Shown here one piece after another: positions 17,067-27,484 of a stretch of 61,752 nt of DNA; the stretch's first letter is position 1; the number at the start of each line of letters is the position of its first letter. The DNA comes from Kiritimatiellia bacterium (lineage in GTDB: Bacteria; Verrucomicrobiota; Kiritimatiellia; CAIVKH01). The notes under the pieces are model-generated. The model was not told the DNA's origin. It saw only the letters and a program-made list of their open reading frames with translations, and made no database searches. The stretch covers positions 1-61,752 of the forward strand of contig JANWZO010000015.1 in the NCBI GenBank assembly GCA_025054615.1, in the 5' to 3' direction. The position numbers and the translations under genes are program-made.

Positions 17067-17135
17067 GGGGGCGTTCCCGCCCGAAACGTTGCACCGCTTG
17101 ACAATCGGGCTTCGCCTTCATACATCCGCCGAAAT

Positions 17136-18107
17136 ATGTCCCAACCAGCCCACGACTCGAAGCCCGTCTCCGTCATCACCGGCGGGGCCGGCTTCCTCGG
17201 ATCTCACCTGACCGACCTGTTGCTCGCCCATGGGCACCGCGTGATTTGCCTCGACAACCTCATCACGGGAAACCTCGACAATATCGCCCACCTTCGGGCA
17301 AACCCCGATTACGAATTTATCCAGCACGACGTCACCGAATACATTCACATCCCCGGTCGCGTTGATTACGTCTGGCATTTCGCCTCGCCGGCGAGCCCCA
17401 TCGACTATCTCGAGCTTCCGATCCAGACGCTGAAGGTCGGTGCGCTCGGCACCCACAAAACGCTCGGCCTGGCCCGAGCCAAAAAAGCTCGCTATCTGCT
17501 TGCTTCCACTTCGGAGTGCTACGGTGATCCCCTCGTCCACCCTCAGCCGGAGACCTACTGGGGAAACGTCAATCCCATCGGGCCCCGCGGCGTGTACGAC
17601 GAGGCCAAGCGATTTGCCGAAGCCATGACGATGGCGTATCACCGCTACCACAAGCTCGACACACGCATCGTCCGCATATTCAACACCTACGGACCCCGCA
17701 TGCGCCCGAAAGACGGACGCGTCGTCCCGGCCTTCATCACCGAGGCGCTCAAAGGCGAACCCATCACCGTATTCGGCGATGGTCGTCAGACGCGCAGCTT
17801 TTGCTACGTCTCCGATTTGATCGACGGGGTCTACCGACTCATGATGAGCGATTTCGTCGAGCCGGTGAATATTGGAAACCCCCGCGAAATGACCGTCCTT
17901 GATTTCGCCCACGAAATCAAACGGCTGTGCAACAGCTCGTCGCCGATCGTGCATAAGCCACTGCCGGTGGACGACCCGAAAATCCGCCAGCCCGACATCC
18001 GCCGGGCTCGCACGATCCTCAATTGGGAGCCCAAGGTCGATCTCACCGACGGCCTCCTGCGCACGATCGCCTACTTCCGCGACCTTATCGACCGCGGTAA
18101 ACTGTAG
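17136..18107 (+). CDS. UDP-glucuronate decarboxylase (UDP-xylose synthase)
   Basis: A 323-residue extended SDR closely matching UXS enzymes. It has [18 protein letters not shown] (NAD-binding), [39 protein letters not shown] (YxxxK within the UXS-specific context), [10 protein letters not shown] and [18 protein letters not shown]. It converts UDP-glucuronate to UDP-xylose in the cytoplasm and supplies a pentose donor to the polysaccharide pathway. It follows the EpsI-like gene after 69 bp on the same strand. Length is that of bacterial UXS without the membrane-anchor extension of eukaryotic forms. UDP-glucose 4-epimerase is excluded by the ASPASP and [10 protein letters not shown] blocks. Confidence 0.92.
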   Translation: MSQPAHDSKPVSVITGGAGFLGSHLTDLLLAHGHRVICLDNLITGNLDNIAHLRANPDYEFIQHDVTEYIHIPGRVDYVWHFASPASPIDYLELPIQTLKVGALGTHKTLGLARAKKARYLLASTSECYGDPLVHPQPETYWGNVNPIGPRGVYDEAKRFAEAMTMAYHRYHKLDTRIVRIFNTYGPRMRPKDGRVVPAFITEALKGEPITVFGDGRQTRSFCYVSDLIDGVYRLMMSDFVEPVNIGNPREMTVLDFAHEIKRLCNSSSPIVHKPLPVDDPKIRQPDIRRARTILNWEPKVDLTDGLLRTIAYFRDLIDRGKL

Positions 18108-18322
18108 CCGGCATCGCTTCTGAATACAGGCCGAATCCGCCGCCGAGCTCCGCAGAGGGTACTCAGTCAACATCGCCCAAGATAACCGCGTGTTTTAAAA
18201 AGATGTTGCGGCCACATAACTCCTCGGAAAGAATGTTTGGGATGGGTTAGTATAACCAGCGCGGAGGGGTGAGCGTTCGCATCCCAGTCCAGCGCGCAAA
18301 AACGTTTTGATGGATATCCGTT

Positions 18323-20833
<2,511 letters not shown>

Positions 20834-20836
20834 CGC

Positions 20837-21454
20837 ATGCGCGAGCGCGCTTACCGCAGCACCGCCTACATCTGGTTCGACGCGGAATACTCCTCTCTCG
20901 ACCTCGAGTCCGCCGTTTTTTTGCAGATCGCCGCCGTCGCGACCGATCCCGACCTGGAGCGCCTCTTCCCGCCGGATGACGACCTGCGGCTCTTCATCCG
21001 CCTCGATCCCGGTAGGAACGTGAGCCCCTGGCTCGAGGAAAACGCGCCCCAATTGCTCGAGATCTGCCGCTCCCAACTCGCCGTCTGCATCGAGGAGGCC
21101 GACGCCCGGCTCGCCGCCCTGGTCTCTCGCATCAACGTTCCCGGCGGCGAAGAAAAGCGGCGGCCCATCCTCGCGGGAAACAGCATCCACGCCGATTGGC
21201 GCCTCGCCTGCAAATACCTGCCCCGATTCGTTTCCCTCCTCCACTACCGCCACCTCGACGTCACCGCCCTGAAACTTCAATGGCAGGACTGGCGGCAGGG
21301 CCCGGAATTCGACAAGGACGACATCGAGCTCGTCCGCAGCTTCCTGCCGGGGCCCAAGCACCTTCTCGATGGACGTCGGCACGACGCCTACTACGACGTC
21401 CTCGCCTCCATCGCCGAACTCAACTATTACCGGCACCAGTTCCTCGCCCGCTAG
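20837..21454 (+). CDS. orn: Oligoribonuclease-like DEDDh exonuclease
   Basis: A 205-residue protein aligned along its length with oligoribonuclease. It has YIWFDAEYSSLDLES (ExoI, the D-x-E acids), ILAGNSIHADWRLACKYLP (ExoII, Asp), LLHYRHLDVTALK, and the ExoIII block GRRHDAYYDVLASIAELNYYR with the His-Asp pair. Orn degrades 2-5-nt RNA and pGpG in the 3'-to-5' direction. Identity outside the motifs is moderate: the usual W(I/V)D-EMTGLD reads WFDAEYSSLD, so substrate range could differ. It starts 3 bp downstream of glgP and is probably cotranscribed with it. Confidence 0.82.
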   Translation: MRERAYRSTAYIWFDAEYSSLDLESAVFLQIAAVATDPDLERLFPPDDDLRLFIRLDPGRNVSPWLEENAPQLLEICRSQLAVCIEEADARLAALVSRINVPGGEEKRRPILAGNSIHADWRLACKYLPRFVSLLHYRHLDVTALKLQWQDWRQGPEFDKDDIELVRSFLPGPKHLLDGRRHDAYYDVLASIAELNYYRHQFLAR

Positions 21455-21536
21455 CCTCAACTGCTCATTTCGGGCCTCCTGACGGCTCCCCGATCAGTAG
21501 GCTAAGAGCCGCGGAGATCCATCGCCTGTCACAAAA

Positions 21537-21598
21537 TTCCATCGCATGTAAAAAATTGCGGGGCGGCTTCCATCGCATGGAATTTCCAGGGCATGGAA
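21537..21598. promoter_or_regulatory. TTCCATNNNATGGAA palindrome cluster A (3 sites)
   Basis: Three 15-bp sites lie in the 250-bp gap between the converging orn and glycoside hydrolase genes: 21537-21551 (11/12 match), 21568-21582 (perfect, TTCCATCGCATGGAA) and 21584-21598 (11/12). Start-to-start spacing is 31 and 16 bp. The 19-mer TTCCATCGCATGGAATTTC recurs on the other strand in cluster B. It could be an operator array or a repeat family; function unknown. Confidence 0.6.
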
Positions 21599-21601
21599 AA
21601 A

Positions 21602-21629
21602 ATCTCTCGATGCAAAAATCTCTCGATGC
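21602..21629. repeat. 12-bp direct repeat, period 16 bp
   Basis: The sequence ATCTCTCGATGC occurs at 21602-21613 and again at 21618-21629, immediately after palindrome cluster A. The 16-bp period equals the spacing of two of the palindromes, so it may belong to the same element. Confidence 0.6.
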
Positions 21630-21704
21630 CAAAGCGCATCTCCGGGAAAACCGATCGAACGGCAGGCCAGATCGCCCGACGCCGCAAACCCCTTGCCATG
21701 GATT

Positions 21705-23699
21705 TTAGAAAAACGTGATGGATTGGATCTCGAGGACGAGCGGGCCGGGTCCGTTGGCATCCGCAGGCAGATAAAGGTCTACTGATTGCAACGCCTGCAG
21801 GTCGATGCGCCGGTTTCCCCGCTGGTTGCCATAGTGCTCATGGACGTCGAGCTCGTCCCATTCCCACCGCACGGCATTATCGCCGGCCGTCAACGACCGG
21901 GCATACGAAACATAGACCTCCCCGTCCGCCCCATCGCGCCCCGCATACGCCTGTTCGCCGACGGGGCCGGCGCCGGTTTCCACCAGTTGCAGGCGACACG
22001 ACGCCGAGCGCGAGGCTTGGATGCGCATCTCCACGCCGCGTCGGCCCAACAGAGAAAAGCAATTGGTGTCCGCTACGTCAGCGGCCGTGCGCGGAGGGAC
22101 AAGCGAAATCCCGCCGCCCCACCCCGCAGGATCCGGATCGAAGCGAATCAGGATGCGCCCCCCGCCGGTGGCCACATCGAATCGCGTCGTTGATTTATCA
22201 TCGAACCAAGGACGCAGGGAGCACGCGCTGGCCGGCGTCTGAACCGGCTCCCGCGCCGGCGAATCCGGAATGCGAATCGGCCGGTAAATGGCGAGTGGAG
22301 ACAGATCCGCCCCTTGATTCAGGCGGTCGCGGCGGGGCTTGCGGCGGTGGAGCCGCTCCATCGCACCGACCAGTTCGAGGTAGGGCTGGTCGTTCAGATC
22401 CACAAGGCCGTAGTTCGAATTCTCGCCGTCAAAGCGCCCGCCGGGCGGCTGATCTGCCCAACAAAACCAGTGCCAACCGACGACCGCCGGGTGGCGCGAC
22501 GCAGCGCCAACATACGCCTCGTATCGCGCCGCCCGATCGCGCTGCGTGGGCACCGTAACCGGGGCGCCCTGCGTGTTTTTGCAGCCCGATCGATTCTCAT
22601 CCGCTCGCCACGAAAATTCCGTAATCAGGATGGGTTTTCTCGTCAGCGCATGAAGCGCATCGAAGTATGCGGCCTGAAATTCGCCTGCCGGCTGATAGTC
22701 ATTGAAGCTGATCACGTCAGCATATCGGCCGCATGCCGCCAGAACTGAAGGATAGACACGCCCCGCGAACCGCACGCCGAGATTGAGCGAGCCGGGCGGC
22801 GCATGGCGTCGGAAGACCTCATCACTCAACTGGAAGTATCGGTCGGCGACCACACCGGCCCAGGCTTCCACGATCGCAGCCGCAGCCGGACGGCGTTTCC
22901 GAAGCCGGATTTCGGGAGCCGTTCGAATTTCCGCGAACGAGGTCGCGTGCGTCTCCCAGTCTCGCAGAAAAAGGCGAAAATCGTTCGAGTACGTCGCGCG
23001 GAGCCATTCCGCAAGGACAGCGCGCCCGGGAGCGCCTGGCGACAGTTCCAAATAGCGGTCGAGCAACGAGCGACCTCCCGCAACCGGCCATCCCGCTTCG
23101 CCATACCAAGGCAGTTCGTTGTTCAGGAAGAAGCCGATGACGTCCCGTCGATCTCGCCATGGCGCCAACTGCTCGGCGGCCATTCGGTCCATCTCCGCGG
23201 CATATTGGGGCGCCCATACGTCAACCAACCGCATGTCCGGCTGACCGCGATAGCCACCCAGCCACAGGCAGGGGGTGTGCCAGAATACGCCCGGATTTTC
23301 GAATGCCGCATCGGACCAGGCACCCAGCGTATTGAAGCCCCACGCCGACAAGCGGTCCAACGTTGACCGCCGCCAGGCGGCCTCATCACCGCCGTGGGCC
23401 GCCGGACCGTCATAGGCCAGCGGATAGCGAATGCCCCCGCGCGTGTAATCCAACTCAACCGGAATGACGGCGCAGACCCCGACCGATCGGAAAAGCTTCT
23501 CTCCGTGCGCAAACCACAATGCGCCTTCGCGCTCCACGACGCGAACCTTCACATCCGGCGCCTCCGCGACCTCACGCGGAACCATGTCAATTCTTCGGCA
23601 GGCGGTCATCGCGGGGGCGAGGACGACGACGGAGAGCGCGAGGGGCACGACATGAGCCAGCCAGAGATGGACACGAAACAAAAACGGCATGTGAAACAA
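21705..23699 (-). CDS. Clan GH-A glycoside hydrolase (agarase-like), putative lipoprotein
   Basis: A 664-residue exported enzyme. The N-terminal hydrophobic segment ends in PAMTAC (Cys34), a near-consensus lipobox. The TIM-barrel part shows FFLNNELPWYG with the expected acid/base Glu (about 195) after Asn, and KPILITEFSWRA with the expected nucleophile Glu (about 361), as in GH42/GH50/GH86-like and other clan GH-A enzymes. Residues from about 500 form a beta-sandwich-like tail ending PLVLEIQSITFF, possibly a carbohydrate-binding domain. The substrate is not clear; an algal or plant polysaccharide is plausible. It lies downstream of the two PEP-CTERM-type genes on the same strand and next to palindrome cluster A. 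Confidence 0.78.
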   Translation of the reverse strand: MFHMPFLFRVHLWLAHVVPLALSVVVLAPAMTACRRIDMVPREVAEAPDVKVRVVEREGALWFAHGEKLFRSVGVCAVIPVELDYTRGGIRYPLAYDGPAAHGGDEAAWRRSTLDRLSAWGFNTLGAWSDAAFENPGVFWHTPCLWLGGYRGQPDMRLVDVWAPQYAAEMDRMAAEQLAPWRDRRDVIGFFLNNELPWYGEAGWPVAGGRSLLDRYLELSPGAPGRAVLAEWLRATYSNDFRLFLRDWETHATSFAEIRTAPEIRLRKRRPAAAAIVEAWAGVVADRYFQLSDEVFRRHAPPGSLNLGVRFAGRVYPSVLAACGRYADVISFNDYQPAGEFQAAYFDALHALTRKPILITEFSWRADENRSGCKNTQGAPVTVPTQRDRAARYEAYVGAASRHPAVVGWHWFCWADQPPGGRFDGENSNYGLVDLNDQPYLELVGAMERLHRRKPRRDRLNQGADLSPLAIYRPIRIPDSPAREPVQTPASACSLRPWFDDKSTTRFDVATGGGRILIRFDPDPAGWGGGISLVPPRTAADVADTNCFSLLGRRGVEMRIQASRSASCRLQLVETGAGPVGEQAYAGRDGADGEVYVSYARSLTAGDNAVRWEWDELDVHEHYGNQRGNRRIDLQALQSVDLYLPADANGPGPLVLEIQSITFF

Positions 23700-23760
23700 G
23701 GCGCGGCGGACGGCCGCCGATTCGAGGGCGGCTCGTCCGCCGCTGTATGGAGGTATCGGA

Positions 23761-24330
23761 TTATGGAATTACCAGTTCAACTCGCTTAATGAAGAGATGG
23801 ATCGGTGCCTGAATCTCAAAATTTCCCTGAATCTCCCATCCCTCCAATCCACCCTCCATAAAATCCGGCACACCATTCGCACGATTATTGATCAGATCCG
23901 ATGCGGCAATCGGAATGTCGATGGTCTGGAAGTCATTTTCAACCAATCGGGTGGCCGGGATGCGATACACATGGTGTTCAACACCCTCCGGATCCCTGTC
24001 TTTCAAAACAATATTGAATCCCGACGCTTTATTTTGGGGACCCAGCCGGGCTATCACGCGAATAAAGGCAGATGGCGGTAGCACTGCCTTTTGATTCAGA
24101 GATGAACCCGCGCCTCCCTCGTCCGTAGCAGGTGGACTTATTTCCATCACCTGATTGACGAATTGAATAGCGCCAGGATTTTCCCATGTGCCGTATCGAT
24201 ACTTTATTCCCTTTCCTTTATCCCCCGACAAAAGAACGTGAACGCCTGAAGCAGCGTTCGCGAGCGGCAGCTCAGCTATGGCTGCTAGCCCTACGCAACT
24301 CAGAATGAGTCTCCTCCAATTCATATTCAT
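23761..24330 (-). CDS. Secreted beta-sandwich protein, paralogue of PEP-CTERM protein but lacking the sorting signal
   Basis: About 189 residues with an N-terminal signal peptide (ATG at 24330; an in-frame TTG exists at 24345). It aligns with the product of 24371-24970: ISPPATDEGGAGSSL versus IAGPATESGGAGVTL, IARLGPQNKASGFNIVL versus SARIAPGNAASGFNVII, and a VPDFMEGGLEGWEIQGNF block versus NPDFLNVGLNEFQVQGDF. It ends KRVELVIP and stop, exactly where the paralogue continues LRLVPEPGT into its PEP-CTERM tail. The role is unknown; a carbohydrate-binding-like fold is likely. It may be released rather than anchored, or be a partner of the anchored copy. Confidence 0.75.
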   Translation of the reverse strand: MNMNWRRLILSCVGLAAIAELPLANAASGVHVLLSGDKGKGIKYRYGTWENPGAIQFVNQVMEISPPATDEGGAGSSLNQKAVLPPSAFIRVIARLGPQNKASGFNIVLKDRDPEGVEHHVYRIPATRLVENDFQTIDIPIAASDLINNRANGVPDFMEGGLEGWEIQGNFEIQAPIHLFIKRVELVIP

Positions 24331-24370
24331 AACCACCCTATGCAATCACCTCAACAGGCCCTCGTTTCTA

Positions 24371-24970
24371 CTAGCCGGTTGTGGTACGACGGATAAGTCC
24401 CAGAATGACAGCTCCCGCGGAGAGCAGCAACAAGGTTCCAGGCTCTGGGACCAACCGAAGATCTTCGAATTCGAACGCGAAGCGGTCTGAGCTTGAGAAA
24501 TCGCCTTGGACCTGAAATTCATTCAGTCCCACGTTTAAGAAATCCGGATTGCCATTGGTAAATGTCGGCGAGTTCAGCGGAATTGAGGAGGTCGTAAACG
24601 TCGACGAGTTAAATAGCGTCGCCGGGAAATAGTAGCCCCACAGATCCGTTGGACTGGTCTGAATAATCACGTTGAACCCGCTGGCCGCATTGCCGGGTGC
24701 GATGCGCGCCGAAACTCGAACCTCGTATTGCGAGGGATCGAACGTGACCGGGCTGCTCAATGTGACCCCGGCACCGCCGGATTCCGTCGCCGGACCTGCA
24801 ATCCGCACATACGTCGGAAACAACGTTTCTACGCCGCTCAACGGGTTCCATGAACCATAAGCCCATTGGAACCCGACGTTGTCGAAATCAGACAAGATGA
24901 TATGAGTTGCCCGAACTGTCCCAATGGATAGGGCAAGGCTCGTCAACAGAAACAATGCACATTTTTTCAT
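24371..24970 (-). CDS. PEP-CTERM sorting-domain protein (exosortase substrate)
   Basis: A 199-residue exported protein. It has a signal peptide at residues 1-21, a beta-rich body, and at the C-terminus a complete PEP-CTERM signal: VPEPGT at about 174-179, a hydrophobic stretch LLLLSAGAVILGLI, then RR and a short basic tail. This is the substrate signature of exosortases, and one is encoded at 15382-16362. The start ATG at 24970 has a strong GGAGG site 6-7 nt upstream. The 40-bp gap to the paralogous gene that follows suggests an operon. The body is likely a carbohydrate-binding-like sandwich; ligand unknown. Confidence 0.9.
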   Translation of the reverse strand: MKKCALFLLTSLALSIGTVRATHIILSDFDNVGFQWAYGSWNPLSGVETLFPTYVRIAGPATESGGAGVTLSSPVTFDPSQYEVRVSARIAPGNAASGFNVIIQTSPTDLWGYYFPATLFNSSTFTTSSIPLNSPTFTNGNPDFLNVGLNEFQVQGDFSSSDRFAFEFEDLRLVPEPGTLLLLSAGAVILGLIRRTTTG

Positions 24971-25110
24971 GTCATTCCTCCGCATTAATCTTTTGTGCGG
25001 AAATTACAAGCCGGGTGCCCCGCGCGGAATGTTTTGAATTGCGAAAACTTTGAGCAATTTTGCGCGTCCAACCCTGCCCGGATTTGGGGCGAGTCAGTAC
25101 GAAAAGCGAA

Positions 25111-26298
25111 TCAACCCATACGATGATGGTGCCCGCATCGGGGACAGCGAATGGGTGCCCCCGTCCACGCCGGCGGGATCCACAGGCGAAGCCCGCAGTC
25201 GCAGTCCAAGGGCGTCCCGCCCTCGGCACTTCTCAGGATGTTCCGGACGGATCGCCAGCCCTCCGCCGCATTCGCGGCCTCGCCCGCCGTTGGCTCCCGG
25301 ACGGGCGCATCTGCTACGGAAGCGAGGGCAAAAGATCCCATAACGCCGGTTCCGCCGTGCAGGCGCTTGTACGCCTCTTCATAGGCGCGAAGGGACGCAG
25401 ATTGCCCCATCGACCTCAACACGTGAATTCGATCTTCCGTCGGCGGGTGGGTGCTGAACAGACTGTTCGCATGGCCGCGCGCTCGGAACGGGCTGACGAT
25501 GTACATGGGGGCCAGTACCCGGCTGACTTCCGCATCGGCCCGCTGACCGCCAGCAATCTTTTCCAGCGCGGAGGCCAAACCCTCTGGATAGCGCGTATAT
25601 TGCGCGGCACACGCATCCGCGAGGTATTCGCGCCGGCGCGACGTCGCGAAGTAGAGAAGCTGCGCAAGCAGAGGCGCCACAATCGATAATATGACCGCCA
25701 GCAACACGATGACCGCCACCCCGCCGTCCCGACTCGATCGGCGACGACCCGTCGCGGTAAAGCGAAGACCTCGCGCGAACATATCGCAGAGCAGAATGAT
25801 GGCCCCGACAGTCGTCCCCGCGATGGTCATGAACAGGGTGTCGCGGTTTTTGATGTGAGCGATTTCATGAGCGGCCACCCCCTGCAGCTCATCGCGGTTC
25901 AGCTTCGCGAGGAGTCCTGTCGTGAAACCCACCGCCGCCCGCCGCTCATTGCGGCCGACCGCAAAGGCGTTCGGAATGGGCGTGTCGATCAGATAGATTT
26001 TCGGCGGCGTACCCAATCCAGAGGCAATCGTCATTTCCTCGACAACATTGAACAACTGCGGCGCGTCCTTTTTCTGGATTTCGCGCCCCCCCGCCTGCGC
26101 CATCAACATCGCCTCCCCGCCAACAAAGGACACGGCCAGAAGTAAGAGCCAAACCCCTAACGCAAGGACGACGCCGGTCGGACCCGTAGAAGGATGCACC
26201 AATACGCCAAATGTCCAGCCGAGGACGGCGAGCAGCGCGCCGAGCGATAGAACCAGCGCCACCGATTTTCGGCGATTGGCTCGAATAACTTCGAACAT
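25111..26298 (-). CDS. htpX: M48 family membrane metalloprotease, HtpX-like, with C-terminal zinc ribbon
   Basis: A 395-residue protein. Two N-terminal membrane helices are followed by a zinc-protease core with GVAAHEIAHIKNRDT (HExxH) and, after two more hydrophobic segments, REYLADACAAQYT, which supplies the third zinc ligand Glu. STHPPTEDRIHVL is the usual HtpX end. Beyond this is an added C-terminal tail of about 90 residues with a Cys pattern CDCGLRL...RCPRCGH, a zinc ribbon not found in standard HtpX (about 290 residues). HtpX degrades misfolded membrane proteins. It is the last gene of a zf-TFIIB/lemA/htpX operon. Confidence 0.9.
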   Translation of the reverse strand: MFEVIRANRRKSVALVLSLGALLAVLGWTFGVLVHPSTGPTGVVLALGVWLLLLAVSFVGGEAMLMAQAGGREIQKKDAPQLFNVVEEMTIASGLGTPPKIYLIDTPIPNAFAVGRNERRAAVGFTTGLLAKLNRDELQGVAAHEIAHIKNRDTLFMTIAGTTVGAIILLCDMFARGLRFTATGRRRSSRDGGVAVIVLLAVILSIVAPLLAQLLYFATSRRREYLADACAAQYTRYPEGLASALEKIAGGQRADAEVSRVLAPMYIVSPFRARGHANSLFSTHPPTEDRIHVLRSMGQSASLRAYEEAYKRLHGGTGVMGSFALASVADAPVREPTAGEAANAAEGWRSVRNILRSAEGGTPLDCDCGLRLWIPPAWTGAPIRCPRCGHHHRMG

Positions 26299-26346
26299 CG
26301 CAAGGAGCGGCCCCGCGGCGGATTTTCCGCGAGGGGCGCGAGCGGT

Positions 26347-26907
26347 TCAGAACTTCACTTTCGGCACCTCGCGCTCGGCCACGTTTTGAATCTCGAAAAA
26401 CTCGGCCTTTTGGAACCCGCCAATCCGCGCGACGATGTTCGACGGAATGGTCTCGCATGCGGTGTTGTAGCGCATCACGGAATCGTTGTAGTATTGGCGC
26501 GCAAAGCCGATTTTATTCTCCGTCGAAGCCAGTTCCTCCTGTAGCGCGCGGAAATTCGCGTCCGCTTTTAACTGCGGATAATTTTCCATCACCGCGTAAA
26601 AACTGCGGAGCGCGCCAAGAAGCGCTCCCTCGGCCGCCGCAATCTGGCCGACCTGCCCGCCGGCCGTTGCGCTGACCGCGGCCGCGCGCGCCTGCGTCAC
26701 GCGCTCGAACACCTCGCGCTCGTGTGTCGCATATCCCTTGACCGTCTCGACCAGATTGGGAATCAGGTCGTGCCGGCGTTTGAGCTGAACGTCGATTTGC
26801 GCCCACGCGTTCTTGACCTCGTTTCGCAGCCGCACAAGTCCGTTGTAGAGGACGATGAACGCCAATATCAGCGCGGCGATAACACCCAGAGTGATCCAGC
26901 CAGCCAT
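26347..26907 (-). CDS. lemA: LemA family protein
   Basis: A 186-residue LemA protein. One N-terminal membrane helix precedes [33 protein letters not shown], here seen as [13 protein letters not shown] and [15 protein letters not shown] helical body and [10 protein letters not shown], with [12 protein letters not shown] near the end, complete the family pattern. It is membrane-anchored with the helical domain outside. LemA genes commonly precede htpX-like genes; the function is still poorly defined. The ATG at 26907 has an AAGGAGG site. It lies 10 bp after the zinc-ribbon gene and 48 bp before htpX. Confidence 0.95.
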   Translation of the reverse strand: MAGWITLGVIAALILAFIVLYNGLVRLRNEVKNAWAQIDVQLKRRHDLIPNLVETVKGYATHEREVFERVTQARAAAVSATAGGQVGQIAAAEGALLGALRSFYAVMENYPQLKADANFRALQEELASTENKIGFARQYYNDSVMRYNTACETIPSNIVARIGGFQKAEFFEIQNVAEREVPKVKF

Positions 26908-26917
26908 CTTTACCTCC

Positions 26918-27301
26918 TTATGTGCCGGGGTGACCGAACAAGCTTTCGTAAAAATCCGTCAGTTGCGCAAGAGCGCGATCATCGGCGATCGTCCGAGTGA
27001 CCGCCTTGACCTCTCCCTCGTCAAACCACCAGCCGTGGTCATGCGGGCACACGTCCAGCGTAATCGGGGCCTGTTGCGCGCGCGCCTCCCTCATCCAGTC
27101 GCCGCACGCGGGGCAGCGCCGAGGGCTCCGAGCGCCCACGGAGAGCGGGATCAGGGCGTCGGCCGCAGGATCGCCCCGCAGCAACACGCCGAGTTCACCG
27201 CGGTCCATCCAGATGCCCCGACACGCGGGGCACCAATCGACCTCCACATTGCGGTATTCCAGCGCAACGAGCGGTTTGTCGCACGTGGGACAGATTCGCA
27301 T
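26918..27301 (-). CDS. Double zf-TFIIB zinc-ribbon protein
   Basis: A 127-residue protein with two zf-TFIIB-type ribbons (PF13453). The first is CPTCDKPL...[16 protein letters not shown] and the second is CPACGDWM...[15 protein letters not shown], where one Cys of the second knuckle pair is replaced by His. Both contain the family's 'GxWxDxGE' ending. No enzymatic domain is present; the role is unknown. It leads the operon with lemA and htpX, 10 bp upstream of lemA. Palindrome cluster B lies 93-139 bp upstream of its ATG. Confidence 0.85.
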   Translation of the reverse strand: MRICPTCDKPLVALEYRNVEVDWCPACRGIWMDRGELGVLLRGDPAADALIPLSVGARSPRRCPACGDWMREARAQQAPITLDVCPHDHGWWFDEGEVKAVTRTIADDRALAQLTDFYESLFGHPGT

Positions 27302-27393
27302 ACGCCTATGCTACGCCCCAACCCCATCCTGTCCAGCCCGCGCCAACAGGACCGACGTGGCTCGAAATCGAACCCATTTTTCCATCATAGAAA

Positions 27394-27440
27394 TTCCATG
27401 CGATGGAACCTCTTCGATTCCTTTTTTCCATCGAATGGAA
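27394..27440. promoter_or_regulatory. TTCCATNNNATGGAA palindrome cluster B (2 perfect sites)
   Basis: Perfect sites lie at 27394-27408 (TTCCATGCGATGGAA) and 27426-27440 (TTCCATCGAATGGAA), 32 bp apart, in the 183-bp gap upstream of the zinc-ribbon/lemA/htpX operon and after the transporter gene. A weaker TTCCAT...AGAA lies at 27380. T/A runs flank the second site, extending its arms to 8 bp. Operator array or intergenic repeat; function unknown. Confidence 0.6.
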
Positions 27441-27484
27441 AATTCTCTAGGGGAGCGGCGAGTAGCATGTTCGCGGCTCGTCCG

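Noticed and set aside
17118-18173. A 351-codon minus-strand frame
   Set aside because: Antisense to UDP-glucuronate decarboxylase, which has all family motifs.
21537-21598. Ordinary bidirectional terminator between convergent genes
   Set aside because: The palindromes have 6-bp A/T-rich stems with 3-nt loops, and two other clusters lie 5' of genes. The exact repeat and spacing are not explained by termination, though a 3'-end role is not excluded.
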